DNA of 64,000 bases from Paenibacillus phocaeensis (GCF_900021165.1 NZ_FCOQ01000008.1:1-64000), one strand, 5' to 3'. Numbered from the stretch's first letter, positions 18,285-29,088 are shown. Notes: generated from the sequence alone by a model not told the origin. Translations and numbers: made by a program.

Positions 18285-19174
18285 TCGCCATCACCTTCCG
18301 GGGTAAACACGATAAATAGTTCCTTCCAGTCGGTAAAGTTAGCGGCCGGTTCCACTGTAGCGGTATACGTCAATCCGTATTCGCCAACCTGGATCTCTTT
18401 CACGGTGCCGATCACCATTCCGCGAGGGAAAACACCGCCGATTCCGGAAGAAACGATCAGATCCCCCGCCTTCAACGGCGTGGCGTCTTCGATGCGCGTC
18501 ATGAGGAACATCCCCTGCTCGCGATCAAACGTCTCGATCATGCCGAAAACGTCGTTCTCCTTCCCCTGGGCCGTAACAGCGATGCCGTTGGAGTTCGGGT
18601 CCTTGGCGTCCATTGAGGTAGCGAGCCGGACGGTAGACGTAAAGTTGCTGACATGGCTGATCACGCCAACCAAACCTTTTTCGGAAGAGACTGCCATCCC
18701 CTCCTTGACGCCTTCCCGTGCCCCAAGGTTGACGACGATCGTGCGATTGACGGGGTCATCATTGACGCTGACCACTTGGGCGATCTTCCAGGTGTAATCG
18801 TAGATCCTTTTCTGGGCTTCCGTAAAATCAAGCTTATCCTGCAACCGTGCATTTTCTTGAGCGATCCAGTTATAAGTCGCCTTGTCCCGAGTATAGTGCG
18901 CCAGCGCGATCTTGAGCTGTTCGTTCTCCTCCTGCAGCGCGCGGAGGTTCGAAATATCTTCAAACAAGCCCGCTACATAGCTAGCGGGCTTGTAAAACAC
19001 GTATTGCACGAAGCCAACCGTGTCCTTGATGAATTTCTCCGGCCAGGACAAGTTGGTTCTTGGCCCCAGCGTAAACCCCATCACCGCAATAAACAAAATA
19101 AGTCCCATCAACAAAATAAATAATCTTTTGTTGCCAAGCAGCTTAAACAGTTTTCGCACCCTCCAACCATACAT
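18281..19174 (-). CDS. mreC: Rod-shape protein MreC
   Basis: A bitopic membrane protein that scaffolds the elongation machinery outside the membrane. The membrane helix lies at about 18-35 (LFILLMGLILFIAVMGF), a coiled coil at about 70-110 (LRALQEENEQLKIAL) and the extracellular beta domain after that (VNLGAREGVKEGMAV). The full reading has 297 residues. The ATG at 19174 lacks a clear ribosome site, and a GTG at 19159 is directly touched by GGAGG, so the exact start is unresolved. Confidence 0.92.
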   Translation of the reverse strand: MYGWRVRKLFKLLGNKRLFILLMGLILFIAVMGFTLGPRTNLSWPEKFIKDTVGFVQYVFYKPASYVAGLFEDISNLRALQEENEQLKIALAHYTRDKATYNWIAQENARLQDKLDFTEAQKRIYDYTWKIAQVVSVNDDPVNRTIVVNLGAREGVKEGMAVSSEKGLVGVISHVSNFTSTVRLATSMDAKDPNSNGIAVTAQGKENDVFGMIETFDREQGMFLMTRIEDATPLKAGDLIVSSGIGGVFPRGMVIGTVKEIQVGEYGLTYTATVEPAANFTDWKELFIVFTPEGDGE

Positions 19175-19254
19175 TTTTCTTGGAAAAACGGCTTAGGCCG
19201 TCCATTTCAGGACGGCGCCGCTTTAATATCAGGGGTGCCTTCTCCCGCGCGAAA

Positions 19255-20289
19255 TTATCGTCTGGAACGAAGGGCTGAACTACTTTTCGATTTGAATAAA
19301 TGAATATTATCCAAGGCCCGGCCTGTGCCGATCGCCACGCAATCCAGCGGATTCTCCGCCACGATGACCGGCATCCCGGTTTCGCTGGCCAGCAGCTTAT
19401 CCAGGTTGCGCAGCAACGCGCCGCCGCCGGTCAACACGATTCCCCGGTCCATAATATCCGCGGCCAACTCCGGCGGACATTTCTCCAAGGTCACCTTCAC
19501 GGCGTCAACGATAGCGCCGACCGTATCGCTTAACGCATCGGAAATTTCGTCGGAGGTAATCGTAATCGTCTTCGGCAGCCCCGTCACGAGATCGCGTCCG
19601 CGGATTTCCATCGTTTCGACCTTCTCGAGCGCAAGCGCGGAGCCGATATCCATTTTGAGCTGCTCGGAAGTTCTCTCGCCGATCATCAGATTATATTGGC
19701 GTTTGATGTATTGAATGATCGCCTCATCCATTTCGTCGCCCGCCACACGGACGGATTTGCTGGTGACGATCCCGCCAAGGGAGATGACCGCAACTTCCGT
19801 CGTCCCGCCGCCGATGTCTACGACCATACTGCCGGTCGGTTCCCAGACGGGCAGATCTGCGCCAATCGCTGCGGCGAAGGGCTCCTCGATCGTATAAGCT
19901 TCACGTGCGCCCGCTTGCTTCGTCGCGTCTTCCACGGCCCGCTGCTCAACGGCCGTAATCCCCGACGGAACGCAAACCATTACGTTCGGGTGGCGCTGAA
20001 ACAGCGAACGCTGCTTTTGTGCCTGACTGATGAAGTATTTAATCATCGTTGCTGTGGTATCGAAATCCGCGATCACGCCGTCCTTCATCGGACGAATCGC
20101 CCGGATGTTGCCGGGAGTTCTCCCGATCATTTTCTTGGCGGATTCGCCGACGGCCACAATGTTCTTTGTATCGGTATGAATCGCTACGACCGAGGGTTCG
20201 CGGACGATAATGCCCTTGCCTCTCGTGTATACCAGCGTATTTGCCGTTCCTAAGTCAATTCCCAAGTCTTTTGTAAAGCCACCTAACAT
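19255..20289 (-). CDS. mreB: Rod-shape-determining actin homologue MreB
   Basis: An actin-like ATPase forming membrane filaments that guide cell-wall synthesis. The phosphate and adenosine blocks [26 protein letters not shown] and [13 protein letters not shown] are all present. It has 344 residues, the normal length. It is the first gene of the mreBCD-minCD-rodA operon. A promoter immediately upstream is partly built from the dispersed repeat. Confidence 0.97.
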   Translation of the reverse strand: MLGGFTKDLGIDLGTANTLVYTRGKGIIVREPSVVAIHTDTKNIVAVGESAKKMIGRTPGNIRAIRPMKDGVIADFDTTATMIKYFISQAQKQRSLFQRHPNVMVCVPSGITAVEQRAVEDATKQAGAREAYTIEEPFAAAIGADLPVWEPTGSMVVDIGGGTTEVAVISLGGIVTSKSVRVAGDEMDEAIIQYIKRQYNLMIGERTSEQLKMDIGSALALEKVETMEIRGRDLVTGLPKTITITSDEISDALSDTVGAIVDAVKVTLEKCPPELAADIMDRGIVLTGGGALLRNLDKLLASETGMPVIVAENPLDCVAIGTGRALDNIHLFKSKSSSALRSRR

Positions 20290-20321
20290 GCTGCTTCTTC
20301 CTTTCCTTCTGTATCTAACCC

Positions 20322-20350
20322 ATTATATTAGAGGTTGTTCAAAAAGTCAT
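20322..20350 (-). promoter_or_regulatory. Candidate mreB promoter, with the -35 box in a repeat
   Basis: The -10 box TATAAT (20322-20327) is a perfect SigA match. Exactly 17 bp upstream is ATGACT (20345-20350), two changes from TTGACA. The -10 lies outside and the -35 lies inside the end of the dispersed repeat, so the repeat may have created or altered this promoter. It sits about 33 bp before the mreB ATG. Confidence 0.55.
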
Positions 20351-20506
20351 CTTCCGATCACGAAGTTTCATCAGTGAAGCGAATGCGGCGGCGAATCTTG
20401 AATTCAGCCGGAGCTTCCGTTGCTCACGTAGATCCGTCTACGCTCCGCTACTCACCCCCTAGCTTCATCCAATCTTCTTGGTGCTCGAAACCTGACTTGT
20501 TGAACC
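20333..20506. repeat. Dispersed repeat, long copy (copy A)
   Basis: About 174 bp between mreB and radC. The ends are imperfect inverted repeats: GGTTGTTCAAAAAGTCA at one end, and TGACTTGTTGAACC at the other, whose complement is GGTTCAACAAGTCA. The first 80 bp recur without change at 20518-20597, and the far end has a diverged match at about 4397-4434. It has no open frame of note. Size and ends resemble a small non-autonomous element, but no target duplication was seen. Confidence 0.75.
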
Positions 20507-20517
20507 TTCATTGAAAC

Positions 20518-20597
20518 GGTTGTTCAAAAAGTCATCTTCCGATCACGAAGTTTCATCAGTGAAGCGAATGCGGCGGCGAATCTTGAATTCAGCCGGG
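20518..20597. repeat. Dispersed repeat, truncated copy (copy B)
   Basis: This 80-bp stretch is identical to 20333-20412 and in the same orientation, starting 185 bp further on. It stops two bases before the radC stop codon (20599-20601). Copies A and B are separated by only 11 bp. Together they explain nearly all of the 309-bp mreB-radC gap; no radC terminator independent of the repeat was recognised. Confidence 0.85.
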
Positions 20598-20598
20598 G

Positions 20599-21288
20599 CT
20601 ACATCAAATCCCGCTCCTTCAAGCTGACGAACTTTCCATCCCCGATGACGATATGATCGAGCACGTCGATGCCTACGATATCCCCCGCTTCGCACAGCCT
20701 TCGCGTCATCCGGATGTCCTCCGGACTTGGCGTGGGATCGCCGCTCGGATGATTGTGGGCACACACGACGGAAGCGCTGCTGCATTTGATCGCGGCGCGG
20801 AACACCTCGCGCGGATGAACGATCGAGGCGTTCAGGCTCCCGATGGAAAGGGTCTCCTGGGCTATAATATGATTCTTCGTATTCAAAAAAAGACAAACAA
20901 AATGCTCCTTCTGCAAATACCGCATTTGTTCCATCAACAGTTCGGCCGCATCCTGAGGACTGCGGATGATGCCTTGCTCCGGCAGCCGTGTCTTGGCCAG
21001 CCGCTGCCCCAGCTCGATCCCCGCCTTCAGTTGGATCGCTTTGGCCGGGCCGATGCCTCTTAGCTTGATCATTTCGTCCAGGCTGACATCAACCAGCCCG
21101 CGAAGACCACCCAAGCCCGCGAGCAGCCGCTGCGCCATATGAACCGCTGACTCCTGGCGCGTACCCGTGCGAAGCAGAATGGCCAGCAACTCGGCGTGGC
21201 TGAGCGCACCTGCTCCATATTTGATCATTCGTTCCCTTGGCCGCTCCTCAGAGGGAAGATCGCGCAGCATATAGGGAGTCTGTTCCAT
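20599..21288 (-). CDS. radC: RadC/YsxA-family JAMM protein
   Basis: A 229-residue protein with N-terminal helix-hairpin-helix (GPAKAIQLKAGIELG, about 65-80) and a C-terminal JAMM metalloprotease-like fold (HNHPSGDPTPSPED, about 175). Once named a DNA repair protein, but the function is unsettled. The start is ATG at 21288 behind GGGGGA; a longer reading from 21375 lacks a ribosome site. The maf-radC-mreB order matches Bacillus. The stop codon touches repeat copy B. Confidence 0.93.
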   Translation of the reverse strand: MEQTPYMLRDLPSEERPRERMIKYGAGALSHAELLAILLRTGTRQESAVHMAQRLLAGLGGLRGLVDVSLDEMIKLRGIGPAKAIQLKAGIELGQRLAKTRLPEQGIIRSPQDAAELLMEQMRYLQKEHFVCLFLNTKNHIIAQETLSIGSLNASIVHPREVFRAAIKCSSASVVCAHNHPSGDPTPSPEDIRMTRRLCEAGDIVGIDVLDHIVIGDGKFVSLKERDLM

Positions 21289-21421
21289 CGTTATCCCCCG
21301 CTTCCGAATAATATTAGGGCCGTGTCCGGAGCTTCCGGCCGACCGTCCTAAGTTCGGAAGGATATGCTTTATCACTTCCCAATGTGATGAACTGCCATCG
21401 CTAGCAGGCCTTGCATCCCGT

Positions 21422-22027
21422 CTAGAGCACCTGAATATCGAAATCGCTCAGGATGTCCACGAGCAGCGACAAAGGCAAGCCTACGACAGTAAAATAACAG
21501 CCCTCGATCCCGGTTACAATCGTAGCGCCCAGTCCCTGGATCGCATACGCCCCGGCCTTATCCAACCCTTCACCACTGCGGGCATAGGCCTGGATTTGGG
21601 CTTCGGACAACGCCTTCATCGTGACGATGGTCGCCCGGTAATCTACATGGCGTCGGCCGGTTAAGGCGTCTACGCAAGCCACGCCGGTATACACCTTGTG
21701 CTCTCGTCCTTGCAGGCTGCGCAGCATGTCCGCCGCCTCTTGCACATCCCGCGGTTTGCCCAAGACATCGCCGTCTCGGACTACGATGGTATCGCTCCCG
21801 ACAATCACCGCATTGCGGTCTGCTGCCGGATCCAGCCCACGGTGTACAGCATCCGCCTTGCGCCCGGCAAGCTCCATCACGATTTGCTCCGGCGATAATG
21901 ACGCTTCGTAAGACTCGTCCGAATGGCTGGGTACCACCTCAAACGGAACCGCCAGAGATGCGATTAATTCACGCCTGCGAGGTGAAGTCGAGGCTAGGAT
22001 AATCCGGCGCAAATGTGCGGTATCCAA
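21422..22027 (-). CDS. maf: Maf-family nucleotide pyrophosphatase
   Basis: Hydrolyses non-canonical or pyrimidine nucleoside triphosphates; linked to cell-division arrest in Bacillus. The signature STSPRRREL is near the N-terminus and SDTIVVRDGDVLGKP is near residue 70. I chose a TTG at 22027 (201 residues) because AAGGAG lies nine bases before it; an in-frame ATG at 22060 has no properly spaced site. It lies between the spoIIB-like gene and radC, as in Bacillus. Confidence 0.92.
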   Translation of the reverse strand: MDTAHLRRIILASTSPRRRELIASLAVPFEVVPSHSDESYEASLSPEQIVMELAGRKADAVHRGLDPAADRNAVIVGSDTIVVRDGDVLGKPRDVQEAADMLRSLQGREHKVYTGVACVDALTGRRHVDYRATIVTMKALSEAQIQAYARSGEGLDKAGAYAIQGLGATIVTGIEGCYFTVVGLPLSLLVDILSDFDIQVL

Positions 22028-22186
22028 TGCGGAACTCTCCTTTGTAAAAGACGATTTCATGTCCTGAATGGTTACTAGCCTAGATTAGTAAAAAATGGAT
22101 AGGAATTCGACAGCGGATTGCTGTCATCCCCGCCATTTTTTGACACTAACCTATTATAAGATTATTATGGCCCCGGGCGCAAACAC

Positions 22187-22223
22187 AAAAAAGACAGGGG
22201 GAACTTTTACCAGTCCCCTGCCC
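22187..22223 (-). terminator. Terminator after the spoIIB-like gene
   Basis: An imperfect GC-rich stem (GACAGGGGG side at about 22193-22201, AGTCCCCTGCC side at about 22212-22222) is followed in the transcript by six T. It lies about 25 bp past the stop, and separates this gene from maf. Confidence 0.7.
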
Positions 22224-22248
22224 TGCTTTACTTCGAAGAGTCTGATTC

Positions 22249-23454
22249 TCAGGCTCCGGTATCAACCAGCGACTGCTCTGCCATGATGAACCGCATCATC
22301 TCGTTTTGGACTTCCCAGAGCAGCGTTTTTGCGCCGCTTTTTTGGAATTCGCCCATCGCCTCGACCGCCCCGTTGATCGCTTTCTCCATTTCGCCGGCCA
22401 GCGGCGCTCCCGCCGATGACCATTTCCCGCGAATGGCCGAAGCGCTTTCCGTCCAAGCCTGATGTTTGGCGCCCAACTGTTCCAGTTCCGCATGTTGCTG
22501 CGGCTGCGCTTCAGTGAGCAGTGCTGCAGATGCGGTGCTAAGCAGACGAACCAGCTCCGCGCTTTGCGCCATAAATCCCTCTAAGGCCTCTGGCTCCCCG
22601 GCAAATTCAACGTTGGCTTCTTCCGGGAAGGAGATCTCATGCAAGATGAGGTTAACGCCCGCGGCCTTGAGTTGGCCGCTCAACAGTTTTGACTGTTCGC
22701 GGTCCGGCGAGACCCCTGCGTACACCCGTTTCTCATCGACGGTATCCCGGGCGGCGGCAATGCCCGAGGCCTGCAGCTCCTCCTGCGCCAACTGCACGCC
22801 TTGCGCCGTGCTGAACACGCCATATTGCAGGAAATAATACGTTTGCTCCGGCAGCGCAACACGGATGAGCGGGAGGTTCTCTTCCGGTTCGGTTACCGCC
22901 TCTTCAATCTCACCCATGGCCGGCAGGCTTGCCGCTTCTCCGCTGTCGGCTTGCTGCGCCCCGCCGATCCCCGGAAGAGGGAGTTTGACTTCCTGATTAA
23001 ATAAGGAAAGCACGACGAATCCGAACAGTGCGCCCGTAACAATGGCTCCGGTCAAGGAGCCGGCGACCTTCCACCACGAGGTTCGGTGCGGGCGGGAATA
23101 GTGGGGCGGAGTTTCCTCCAAATATTCGGTTTGCCACGGGTCTTTGCCGTAGATTTCCTCCCAGTCGTCGGCAGCAGGGCCGGCATCTTCCGCAGTAGGG
23201 TTCAAATCTCGATCCGCCGGGTAAATCTCTAGCGCATCCGGTTTCCGATGGTTGCGGTCCATCCCGCCCGGGAATACGGTCAGTCCCATTCCCGTGTGAT
23301 CCGTAAAAGGATCGCCCCATTCCTCCAACGTTTCGACCGCTCGATATCGGGTTGTCGTCTCCCGTCTGGGCGTCTTATCGATTTCCTGCGGCAGCTCCGG
23401 TTGGATTTCCCGGCCTTCCCCGTCAAACCGGAATGTCATTTTCGCTTTGTTCAC
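22249..23454 (-). CDS. spoIIB: SpoIIB-like protein with SPOR domain
   Basis: About 401 residues from a GTG start with AAGGAG ten bases upstream. The cytoplasmic N-terminal 145 residues are charged. One membrane helix follows (GSLTGAIVTGALFGFVVLSL, about 153-172), then a SPOR domain (about 228-298, YYFLQYGVFSTAQGVQLAQEE) and a helical C-terminal part. SPOR domains bind denuded septal peptidoglycan. B. subtilis SpoIIB, which aids septal wall thinning, has this layout and also lies between folC and maf, so the name rests on position plus architecture. Sequence likeness is low. Confidence 0.75.
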   Translation of the reverse strand: MNKAKMTFRFDGEGREIQPELPQEIDKTPRRETTTRYRAVETLEEWGDPFTDHTGMGLTVFPGGMDRNHRKPDALEIYPADRDLNPTAEDAGPAADDWEEIYGKDPWQTEYLEETPPHYSRPHRTSWWKVAGSLTGAIVTGALFGFVVLSLFNQEVKLPLPGIGGAQQADSGEAASLPAMGEIEEAVTEPEENLPLIRVALPEQTYYFLQYGVFSTAQGVQLAQEELQASGIAAARDTVDEKRVYAGVSPDREQSKLLSGQLKAAGVNLILHEISFPEEANVEFAGEPEALEGFMAQSAELVRLLSTASAALLTEAQPQQHAELEQLGAKHQAWTESASAIRGKWSSAGAPLAGEMEKAINGAVEAMGEFQKSGAKTLLWEVQNEMMRFIMAEQSLVDTGA

Positions 23455-23559
23455 GGTCCGCACGCTCCTTGTCCATTCTTCTACCCTATCCATATGAGCG
23501 CGAACCGCCTGATATGCCAAGCCTGCAGGTCAGCAAGCAAAGTTCATGAAGCAACGGCA

Positions 23560-23598
23560 AAAACGGCCCTCCCGGGTACCAATACCCGGAAAAGACCG
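23560..23598 (-). terminator. Terminator after murC
   Basis: A strong hairpin centred on CCGGGTA/TACCCGG (about 23572-23588), extended by outer CGGTC/GGCCG pairing, is followed by TTTTTG in the transcript. It lies 30-70 bp past the murC stop. Confidence 0.7.
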
Positions 23599-23628
23599 CT
23601 TCATCCGCTTCGATTTCATCTGCAGGAT

Positions 23629-25014
23629 TTAACTGGACAACCCTTTGGTCAGCTCATATCCCACTTTATAGATGTCGCCTGCGCCCATCGTCAGCACAAG
23701 GTCGCCAGGTTTGAGCCGATGCTGCAAATCGGCAAGCACCTCCTGCTTCGATGGCAAATAACGAGCGCCGGCATTGCTGTTCTCCTTGATCAATTCGACC
23801 AGCTTGGAGGAATTCACGCCTTCAATGGCCTTCTCGCCCGCCGGCGAATAAATATCCGTGATGATCACTTCATCGGCTTCTCCAAATGCCCGGCTGAACG
23901 CATCGAGCAGGAAGAAGGTCCGCGTGTAGCGCTGCGGCTGGAATACGGCGATGATTCGCTTGCCCGTCGCTTTGGCCGCTGCGATCGTCGCCTGGATTTC
24001 CGTCGGATGGTGAGCATAGTCGTCGATAATCAGGATGCCGTTCTGTTCCCCAAGCACCTGGAAGCGGCGCTTCGCTCCATGGAAGTGACGCAACGCCACC
24101 GCGATCTCATCGAAAGGAATGCCTGCTTCCATACAGACGATGACCGTGGCCATCGCGTTGTAGACATTATGGCGGCCCGGCACCGACAGTTCCACCGTAC
24201 CAAGCTCCAAGTCACCCTGCTTCATTTTGAAGATGACGCAGCGGTCGCCAAGATCGATCTCATGGGCCGTGTAGTCACATCCCGATTCGATGCCGTACGT
24301 AATGACCCGGCTCCGAACCTGCGGCAATAATTCCCGTACATTGTGATCGTCGCCGCAAACCACGGCTTTGCCGTCCGGTTTAATCTGGTTCAGGAACTGC
24401 ACGTAGGCTTCCTTCAGCCGACTGAAATCCCCGCCGTAGTTCTCCAGATGGTCCGCCTCGATGTTGGTCACTACCCCCAGCGATGGGTAGTACTGCAGGA
24501 AGGAACCATCGCTTTCGTCGGCCTCCGCAACCACGCATTTTCCTTGCCCGGCTTTGGCATTGGTGCCCATGTCCATAATTTCCCCGCCGATAATGTAAGT
24601 CGGATCGGTTCCGCAATGTTCCATAACCAGCGCGATCATCGATGAGGTCGTCGTTTTCCCATGGGCTCCGGCCACCGCAACCCCCGTCCGTTCATTTAAT
24701 AGCCGGGCGAGCATCTGCGAGCGGTGCAGCACCGGAATGCCTTGCTCTTGAGCCTCCAACCGCTCTACGTTGTCCTTCGGCAGCGCCGTCGAATATACGA
24801 CGAGGTCTGCTCCATGAACGTGTTCAGCGGTATGGCCAATGTAAATTTTCGCCCCCTTCGCAGCGAGCTTCTCCGTCAACTCTTGGGAGGCAACGTCCGA
24901 TCCCGTGACGGTATAACCCATTTCCAGCATCACGCGGGCAATGGCGCTCATGCCATAACCGCCGATACCGATAAAATGTACATGCTGTTCGGTCGTATTC
25001 AACAAAATGGTCAC
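23629..25014 (-). CDS. murC: UDP-N-acetylmuramate-L-alanine ligase
   Basis: Adds L-alanine to UDP-MurNAc, the first step of the peptidoglycan stem peptide, in the cytoplasm. Family marks are [14 protein letters not shown] (about 13-26), the ATP loop [12 protein letters not shown] (about 115) and [10 protein letters not shown] (about 335). It has 461 residues. The start is GTG overlapping the folC stop (GTGA). In B. subtilis murC is located elsewhere; here it separates folC from the spoIIB-like gene. Confidence 0.96.
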   Translation of the reverse strand: MTILLNTTEQHVHFIGIGGYGMSAIARVMLEMGYTVTGSDVASQELTEKLAAKGAKIYIGHTAEHVHGADLVVYSTALPKDNVERLEAQEQGIPVLHRSQMLARLLNERTGVAVAGAHGKTTTSSMIALVMEHCGTDPTYIIGGEIMDMGTNAKAGQGKCVVAEADESDGSFLQYYPSLGVVTNIEADHLENYGGDFSRLKEAYVQFLNQIKPDGKAVVCGDDHNVRELLPQVRSRVITYGIESGCDYTAHEIDLGDRCVIFKMKQGDLELGTVELSVPGRHNVYNAMATVIVCMEAGIPFDEIAVALRHFHGAKRRFQVLGEQNGILIIDDYAHHPTEIQATIAAAKATGKRIIAVFQPQRYTRTFFLLDAFSRAFGEADEVIITDIYSPAGEKAIEGVNSSKLVELIKENSNAGARYLPSKQEVLADLQHRLKPGDLVLTMGAGDIYKVGYELTKGLSS

Positions 25015-26408
25015 CAGCCTTTTTCAGAATCGGTTTGATGCAAAAGGGTCGCCCGCACGTCCGAGATCAGATACAACGTGCCGGTTACCACCCCAAGATC
25101 GTCCCGTTCCGTCCGTGACTCCAAAAGCGTAAGGGCTTTTCTCCAGTCACGTTCCACGATGATTTCCAAATCCGCCTTTGCTTCCGTCCCCTGTAGTTCG
25201 GCCACGAGTTCGTATAATGCATCGGCGTCCATTTTCCGGCGAAAATCGGGCTCGGTGAGAATAAGCGTATCCACTATTGGTAATATATGCTTCAAGTAGC
25301 CGTGATGATGCTTATTGGCCAGCATCCCCATCATCAAATGCAGCTTCCGGTATTGAAAGGCCTCCGGCAGGCTTTGCGCCAGCGAAGCGGCACCTTCCGG
25401 ATTATGCGCACCGTCCAGTACCAGACGCGGCTCTTCCCGCACCACTTCCAGCCGTCCTGCCCAAAAAGCAGTGCGAAACCCGTCCTGCACCTGCTCATCC
25501 TCAAGGAGGAACGCCATATATTGACGCAGCACTTCCAGCACCATCATCACGCCCGCGGCGTTCTTGCATTGATGTTCTCCAAGCATACGGATCGTCAAAT
25601 TCACGTCCCGGAAGGGACCCTTGAAATGCAATTGCTGTTCCCTGGCATCTACTGCAAGCCGCTCGTACCCAAACTGCTCGCCCATCAAATAGAGGGTTGA
25701 ATGCTTGGATGCGGCCGTTTCCTTCAGCACAGCGACCGCCTCGGGCTGCTCGACGCAGCTGATTACCGGCACACCCGCCTTGATAATGCCCGCCTTCTCA
25801 CGGGCAATTTGTTCAATTGTATCGCCAAGGACATCCATGTGATCGTAGCCGATATTCGTAATCAAAGAGACGATCGGAGTCACGATATTGGTCACATCCA
25901 TCCTTCCCCCAAGACCGGTCTCCCATACTACAACATCGGGGTAACACATTTCCGCAAAATACAAAATCGCGATCGCCGTGCTCACTTCGAACATGGTTGG
26001 AGATCCCAGTTCGGTCCCGGCGATTTCCTCCACCAGCGGGGCCACACGATTCGCCAGCTCCAGCAGCGCGGTCTCGGGAATATCCTCCTCGTTATACTGG
26101 AATCGGTTGGTGAACTTCGTGATGTAAGGGGACGTATACGTCCCCACCTGATAGCCGCATTCACGCAACGTCCGGGTCAAAAAAGCGCAAGAGGAACCTT
26201 TGCCATTCGTCCCCGCTACGTGAATAAACTTCAGCCTCCGCTCGGGATGGCCCAATTTGTCCATCATCCGTTCGATCCGTTCCAATCCCGGCCGAATGCC
26301 AAACGGCAGCAGCCCGTTAATCCAATCGACCGCTTCAGCGTAGCTGTTCAACGGCAGCGGCCGTATTCCTTCGTCTGTACGATCCCCCATGTCTGTCACC
26401 TTCATCAT
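25011..26408 (-). CDS. folC: Folylpolyglutamate synthase / dihydrofolate synthase
   Basis: An ATP-dependent ligase of the Mur ligase superfamily that adds glutamate to folates. The P-loop is [15 protein letters not shown] (about 65-80). Other marks are [10 protein letters not shown] and [10 protein letters not shown] (about 345). It has 465 residues from an ATG with AAGGG upstream, though an ATG six codons later (MGDRTDEG) also has a good site. It starts four bases after the valS stop, as in Bacillus. Confidence 0.94.
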   Translation of the reverse strand: MMKVTDMGDRTDEGIRPLPLNSYAEAVDWINGLLPFGIRPGLERIERMMDKLGHPERRLKFIHVAGTNGKGSSCAFLTRTLRECGYQVGTYTSPYITKFTNRFQYNEEDIPETALLELANRVAPLVEEIAGTELGSPTMFEVSTAIAILYFAEMCYPDVVVWETGLGGRMDVTNIVTPIVSLITNIGYDHMDVLGDTIEQIAREKAGIIKAGVPVISCVEQPEAVAVLKETAASKHSTLYLMGEQFGYERLAVDAREQQLHFKGPFRDVNLTIRMLGEHQCKNAAGVMMVLEVLRQYMAFLLEDEQVQDGFRTAFWAGRLEVVREEPRLVLDGAHNPEGAASLAQSLPEAFQYRKLHLMMGMLANKHHHGYLKHILPIVDTLILTEPDFRRKMDADALYELVAELQGTEAKADLEIIVERDWRKALTLLESRTERDDLGVVTGTLYLISDVRATLLHQTDSEKGW

Positions 26409-26412
26409 TTAC

Positions 26413-29088
26413 TCAACCCTTCAGCTCCGCGATCCGGGCCAGCACCTTGTCGCGTTTCTCGGAATAATCGGCCATCTTGGCTCGTTCTTCCTCGATTACC
26501 TTGGCCGGCGCTTTGGCCACAAAGCCTTCGTTGGCCAGCTTCTTCTCAACGCGTTCCACTTCCTTGTTCAGGTTGTCGAGCTCTTTCGTCAGCCGTTCGA
26601 TTTCCTGGCTGATGTCAATCAGGCCCGACAGCGGCAGGAACAACTCGGCCCCGGTCACGACAGCCGTCATTGCCTTATCCGGAACCGCCGCATTCAGCGC
26701 TGCCTCATACTCCGAGGTGTTGCAGAACCGGCGAACGTAATGCTCGTTGCGTGCCAACACCTCCAGCACTTCCGCGCTGCCCGGCTTAATCACCAGCTCG
26801 ATCTTTTTGCTCATGGGCACGTTCACTTCCGCGCGGATATTCCGCACGGCGCGGATGACGTCGATCAGCAGGTTCATTTCTTGAACAGCGTCCGGCGCTT
26901 CCAGCGAAGGCTCGTATTCCGGCCAAGCTGCCAGCATAATCGTCTCGCCGTCATGCGGCAAATGCTGCCATATTTCCTCGGAAATAAACGGCATAAACGG
27001 GTGGATCATGCGCAACGTCCGATCGAGCACATAGGCAAGAACCGATTGGGTTTTCTTCTTGGCCGCCGCATCTTCCCCGTACAGAGACAGCTTGGCGAAT
27101 TCGATATACCAGTCGCACAGATCGTCCCAAATGAAGTTGTACAGCAGCCGGCCGGTTTCTCCGAATTCGTAAGCATCGATCAGGCGGGTGATTTCCTTGG
27201 CGGTCTCGTTCATCCGGTGCAAAATCCAACGGTCGGCCGTCGACAGATTACCGCTGATATCGATATCCTCAAACGCAACGCCTTCCAGGTTCATCAGGGC
27301 GAAGCGGGAAGCATTCCAAATTTTGTTGGCGAAATTACGCGCTTGCTCAACACGCTCCCAGCGGAAACGCAAATCCTGACCCGGCGTATTGCTGGTAGAC
27401 AGCATGTAGCGCATCGCATCCGTGCCGTATTTCTCAATAACCTCCAATGGATCAACGCCATTGCCCAGCGACTTGGACATTTTGCGCCCTTCGCTGTCGC
27501 GAACTAGACCGTGCATCAGCACGTCCTTGAACGGTACCTCGCCGGTAAATTCCAGCGAAGTAAAGATCATCCGGGCCACCCAGAAGTAAATGATGTCGTA
27601 ACCGGTCGAAAGCACTGACGTCGGGAAATAACGCTTGAGATCCGCGCTGTTCTCATCCGGCCAGCCGAGTGTGGAGAACGGCCAAAGCGCAGAGCTGAAC
27701 CACGTATCCAGCACGTCTTCATCTTGTCTCAGATCGTCGCGACCCAGCTTGGCCCGCGCTTCTTCCTCACTGCGGGCGACCACCATTTCACCGGTCTCGT
27801 CGCAATACCAGGCCGGAATGCGATGTCCCCACCATAATTGACGGGAGACGCACCAGTCGCGTATGTTCTCGATCCAGTTCAAATAAATTTTCTCAAACCG
27901 ATCCGGCACGAAATTCACGCCGTTCCCCGATTTTTGGGCTTCAATCGCCTTCTCGGCGAGCGGCTTCATCTTCACGAACCATTGGGTCGACAAATAAGGC
28001 TCAACCACCACGCCGGTTCGCTCACTATGGCCGACTTGATGCACGTGATCCTCGATTTTGATCAGCACGCCCATCTCCTGCAGGTCCTTGACGATTTGCT
28101 TGCGGCATTCGCTGCGATCCAGGCCTTGATATTTGCCGGCTTCGCTATTCATCGTCCCGGTCTCATCCATGACGTTGATCTGCGGCAGATTATGGCGCAA
28201 GCCGACTTCAAAGTCGTTCGGGTCGTGTGCCGGTGTAATCTTAACGGCGCCGCTGCCGAACTCTTTCTCAACATACTCATCCGCAATAATCGGGATTTCG
28301 CGGTCTACGATCGGCAGACGGAGCGTCTTGCCCACCAGATGACGGTAACGTTCATCCTCCGGATGAACGGCGACAGCGGTATCGCCAAGCATCGTTTCGG
28401 GACGTGTTGTCGCCACGGTGATGTGGCCGCTTCCGTCGCTCAACGGATACTGAAGATGGTACAGATGCCCATTGACCTCTTTGTACTCCACTTCGATGTC
28501 AGAAAGCGCGGTACGCGCCGCAGGATCCCAGTTGATAATATATTTGCCGCGGTAAATCAAACCCTTCTCATAGAGCTTGACGAACACCTCGCGAACCGCC
28601 TGAGACAATCCCTCGTCCAACGTAAACCGCTCGCGCGAATAGTCGAGTGAAGCGCCCATCTTGGCCCACTGCTCATGTATCGTTTCCGCATACTGGTCTT
28701 TCCAGGCCCATACTTGTTCGAGGAACTTCTCGCGCCCGAGGTCGTACCGCGACACGCCCTGCTCTCTAAGCCGCTGTTCCACTCTCGTTTGGGTGGCGAT
28801 TCCGGCATGGTCCATTCCGGGCAGCCACAAGGCATCATAACCCTGCATCCGCTTGGTACGGGTCAAAATATCCTGCAGCGTCAAATCGAGCGCATGCCCG
28901 ATATGCAGCATTCCGGTTACGTTGGGCGGCGGAATGACGATCGTATAGGGTTTGGCATCCGGGCGTTGTCCGGCCTTAAAGAAGCCGCTCTCCAGCCAAT
29001 AGCGGTACCATTTCTGCTCCGCCGCTTTCGGATCGTATGTCGTCGGCATCTCCGCCGACGAGGGTTGTTGACCTTGATTTTCTGTCAT
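26413..29088 (-). CDS. valS: Valyl-tRNA synthetase
   Basis: A class-I synthetase charging tRNA-Val. The HIGH-type motif is MLHIGHALD (about residue 49), the KMSKS-type motif is [11 protein letters not shown] (about 525), an editing domain lies between, and a C-terminal coiled-coil arm ends the protein (about 820-885). The start is ATG at 29088 (891 residues) with GGAGG nine bases before; a TTG at 29097 touches that site directly. Expression is controlled by the T-box leader upstream. Confidence 0.97.
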   Translation of the reverse strand: MTENQGQQPSSAEMPTTYDPKAAEQKWYRYWLESGFFKAGQRPDAKPYTIVIPPPNVTGMLHIGHALDLTLQDILTRTKRMQGYDALWLPGMDHAGIATQTRVEQRLREQGVSRYDLGREKFLEQVWAWKDQYAETIHEQWAKMGASLDYSRERFTLDEGLSQAVREVFVKLYEKGLIYRGKYIINWDPAARTALSDIEVEYKEVNGHLYHLQYPLSDGSGHITVATTRPETMLGDTAVAVHPEDERYRHLVGKTLRLPIVDREIPIIADEYVEKEFGSGAVKITPAHDPNDFEVGLRHNLPQINVMDETGTMNSEAGKYQGLDRSECRKQIVKDLQEMGVLIKIEDHVHQVGHSERTGVVVEPYLSTQWFVKMKPLAEKAIEAQKSGNGVNFVPDRFEKIYLNWIENIRDWCVSRQLWWGHRIPAWYCDETGEMVVARSEEEARAKLGRDDLRQDEDVLDTWFSSALWPFSTLGWPDENSADLKRYFPTSVLSTGYDIIYFWVARMIFTSLEFTGEVPFKDVLMHGLVRDSEGRKMSKSLGNGVDPLEVIEKYGTDAMRYMLSTSNTPGQDLRFRWERVEQARNFANKIWNASRFALMNLEGVAFEDIDISGNLSTADRWILHRMNETAKEITRLIDAYEFGETGRLLYNFIWDDLCDWYIEFAKLSLYGEDAAAKKKTQSVLAYVLDRTLRMIHPFMPFISEEIWQHLPHDGETIMLAAWPEYEPSLEAPDAVQEMNLLIDVIRAVRNIRAEVNVPMSKKIELVIKPGSAEVLEVLARNEHYVRRFCNTSEYEAALNAAVPDKAMTAVVTGAELFLPLSGLIDISQEIERLTKELDNLNKEVERVEKKLANEGFVAKAPAKVIEEERAKMADYSEKRDKVLARIAELKG

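Noticed and set aside
20290-20600. Insertion sequence between mreB and radC
   Set aside because: No transposase frame or frame remnant is present; the DNA is explained by the two repeat copies.
21289-21375. N-terminal extension of RadC
   Set aside because: The added residues look non-coding and the GGGGGA site points to the ATG at 21288.
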